Of a stretch of DNA of 7,655 bases, positions 6,389-7,655 are shown piece by piece. The stretch is taken from positions 1 to 7,655 of the forward strand of contig DAONSQ010000029.1 of the NCBI GenBank assembly GCA_035411265.1. Direction: 5' to 3'. How positions within the stretch are numbered: the stretch's first letter is position 1; each line of letters starts with the position of its first letter. The DNA is from UBA1359 sp035411265. Its GTDB lineage: Bacteria > Patescibacteriota > Patescibacteriia > Patescibacteriales > Patescibacteriaceae. Position numbers and translations under genes: made by a program. The notes under the pieces were generated by a model. The model was not told the DNA's origin, made no database searches, and saw nothing but the letters and a program-made list of their open reading frames with translations.

Positions 6389-7408
6389 ATGTCAACGGGC
6401 TGGATGATTGCCGTGCTGATTTGTCTTTTTTTAATCTTGAGCCAAGGCGCTGATCTGCTAGTGACTAATGTCAAAAAGATTGCCGATCATTGGAAGATTG
6501 ATATTTTTATTTTGGGCCTTATTTTAGGCTTATTGACTAGCGTACCAGAAATTATTTTAGCCAGCAATGCGGTGCGTCAGGGTTTGGGTGAGTTGTCACT
6601 TGGTAATCTTTTGGGCGGCACAATTATTTTACTGGGTTTAGTTTTGGGTGTTTCAATTATTGTTAATCGGCAAATTCGCACTGACGGCCATGTCTGGAAA
6701 GTTCTGCCGGGCATGCTGCTGTTTACTTTGCCGCTACTTTTGGGGCTTAAGGGTTCACTTAATCGCTGGGACGGTTTAGTGATAATTTTAGCTTATGCTG
6801 CTATGGTGGCTTATGATTATTGGCACACTCATCGGACTAGTTTATTGAAATTAAGAAAATTGCCAAAGTTAGTTGAGGCTACAACTGTTGAAAAAGATAG
6901 CTTTGTCGATTGGTGGGGAAAAAAGCAACGATTCTGGCGGCCGTGGCGCTGGCTAGTCAATCCGCAACTTTGGCGCGCTGTATGCGGCTTTATTTTAGTG
7001 GTAGTTTCAGCTAATTTAATCATGACTTTGGCGGAAAAGATTTTGGTAACTTTCAATTTATCGGAAGTTTTTTTAGGGGCAGTAATTTTTGCGGTTGGCA
7101 CCAATTTGCCAGAGATTGTAGTAGCTTTTCGGTCGTTCTTATGCCAAGTCGGTGAATTGTCAATCAGCCATATTATGGGCTCGGCCATTGGCAATATCTT
7201 GGTTGTTGGCGTCTTGTTGCAGTTTACTAGTTTTAAAACCGGACCGACTTTGATTTTTGTCATTACTGCTTTGACAATTATTCTTCTGGCAGCCTTATTT
7301 TTATTGTTTTATCGGACCGATCGTCGTTTTAGCCGCTGGGAAGGCTTGGTACTACTGGGAGTTTATTTGAGTTATCTTGGTGCTCAAATAATTTGGGGTG
7401 TTAATTAA
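6389..7408 (+). CDS. Sodium/calcium exchanger-like cation antiporter (CaCA superfamily)
   Basis: Integral membrane cation antiporter of the CaCA superfamily (YrbG / NCX_Mj type), expected to exchange Ca2+ or another cation for Na+ or H+. At 339 residues with about ten hydrophobic segments it has the usual prokaryotic length. The two inverted alpha repeats are visible. In alpha-1, 'GLLTSVPE' (47-54, with T50, S51, E54) is followed by 'LGNLLGGTIILLG' (71-83). In alpha-2, 'FAVGTNLPE' (234-242, with E242) is followed by 'SHIMGSAIGNI' (260-270, with S265, N269). The halves are joined by a basic, Trp-rich loop (about 145-193). Alpha-1 lacks the usual GSNxxN: G77 and L81 stand where Ser and Asn coordinate the ion, while alpha-2 keeps both polar positions. 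Ion selectivity may therefore be altered. There is no SD; a pyrimidine tract (6378-6388) abuts the ATG. Divergent from the ABC-F gene. Confidence 0.88.
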   Translation: MSTGWMIAVLICLFLILSQGADLLVTNVKKIADHWKIDIFILGLILGLLTSVPEIILASNAVRQGLGELSLGNLLGGTIILLGLVLGVSIIVNRQIRTDGHVWKVLPGMLLFTLPLLLGLKGSLNRWDGLVIILAYAAMVAYDYWHTHRTSLLKLRKLPKLVEATTVEKDSFVDWWGKKQRFWRPWRWLVNPQLWRAVCGFILVVVSANLIMTLAEKILVTFNLSEVFLGAVIFAVGTNLPEIVVAFRSFLCQVGELSISHIMGSAIGNILVVGVLLQFTSFKTGPTLIFVITALTIILLAALFLLFYRTDRRFSRWEGLVLLGVYLSYLGAQIIWGVN

Positions 7409-7421
7409 TTTTTGCTATAAT
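7393..7421 (+). promoter_or_regulatory. Extended -10 promoter for the gene at 7451
   Basis: TGCTATAAT (7413-7421) is a consensus extended -10. TTGGGG (7393-7398) lies 17 bp upstream and matches the first three -35 bases. The element overlaps the last codons of the antiporter gene. The predicted start near 7428 gives a 23-nt leader without SD. Confidence 0.7.
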
Positions 7422-7450
7422 ATAAAGTAATCTACTAACTAGTTAATATT

Positions 7451-7655
7451 ATGAACAAAAAACATTGGTTAAGCAGCTTTCTGGCTGTAGCCGGAATCTT
7501 GTTGGCAGTGAGCCCGAGCCAGGCCGCTACGACAATTTCGGGCAATATTATCAGTCCCAATTGGACAGCTGCGAATAGCCCTTATATTATTAGTGAAAAT
7601 ATCGAAGTTTCTTCAGGGGCGACTTTGACAATCGAGCCAGGCACAGTAGTTAAGT
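7451..7655 (+). CDS. Secreted protein with probable beta-helix start, 3'-truncated
   Basis: The reading frame opens at ATG 7451 and stays open for 68 codons to the window end, so only the N-terminus is visible. Residues 1-25 form a classical signal peptide: 'MNKKHW', a hydrophobic core 'FLAVAGILLAV', and 'SPSQA' with a Ser-x-Ala site before A26. The mature start 'ISGNIISPNWTAANSPYIISE' (residues 29-49), then 'IEVSSGATLTIEPGTVVK', is the pattern that opens right-handed parallel beta-helix and other repeat-rich surface proteins ('sGaTLTIEPGTvVkf'). It follows its own promoter. Role and full length are unknown. Confidence 0.82.
   Translation, partial: MNKKHWLSSFLAVAGILLAVSPSQAATTISGNIISPNWTAANSPYIISENIEVSSGATLTIEPGTVVK

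Noticed and set aside
6829..7263. 144-codon minus-strand open frame
   Set aside because: Antisense to the well-supported antiporter; its composition is a shadow of that gene.
7436..7445. Perfect palindrome TAACTAGTTA in the leader of the gene at 7451
   Set aside because: AT-rich and only 10 bp; it could be an operator half-site pair, but chance is as likely.

Overview
The window looks like part of a genome of a small-genome, uncultivated bacterium, most likely Patescibacteria (Candidate Phyla Radiation). I infer this from three things: a low-complexity surface protein with a lineage-typical DxDxDG / 'DC(L/D)DTNANVxP' architecture, short leaders without Shine-Dalgarno sequences, and small, mostly independently promoted genes. 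There is no rRNA or other phylogenetic marker here, so the assignment is moderate at best.

Left part (1-2215). An AT-rich class II aldolase-fold gene runs into the left edge (3-596) and ends in an intrinsic terminator (603-629). Next comes a self-contained unit: an extended -10 promoter (685-713), a textbook Shine-Dalgarno sequence, a secreted beta-propeller protein with a C-terminal FlgD-like/type A sorting-like domain (779-2173), and a perfect 9-bp-stem terminator (2187-2215). This gene's style (strong SD, FlgD-like tail) differs from the rest of the window and recalls Cloacimonadota-like secreted proteins. It may be acquired, or mark an assembly join.

Middle (2216-4540). A new promoter (2267-2275) drives a membrane-anchored surface protein (2315-3289). 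Its reading frame is broken by one TAA and continues in the same frame from the directly adjacent ATG (3290-4024). The two halves look like one 569-codon protein cut by a nonsense change. A GreA/GreB-type transcript-cleavage factor (4040-4540) follows after 15 nt and is probably co-transcribed. Base composition becomes clearly more GC-rich from here on.

Right part (4541-7655). A YheS-like ABC-F ATPase lies on the minus strand (4559-6322), convergent with the GreA-type gene and separated from it by a small hairpin. It is divergent from a sodium/calcium exchanger-like antiporter (6389-7408). The 66-bp intergenic region between them holds two overlapping promoters, and the ABC-F transcript is predicted to be leaderless or nearly so. 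A further extended -10 promoter overlaps the end of the antiporter gene and leads into a secreted protein (from 7451) cut off by the window end.

Taken together, the genes mix information processing (GreA-type factor, ABC-F), ion transport and three envelope or secreted proteins. I see no mobile element, CRISPR array, tRNA or rRNA, and no clear new multi-gene system. The most unusual items are the stop-split surface protein, the SD-less pyrimidine-rich start regions and the divergent overlapping promoters.
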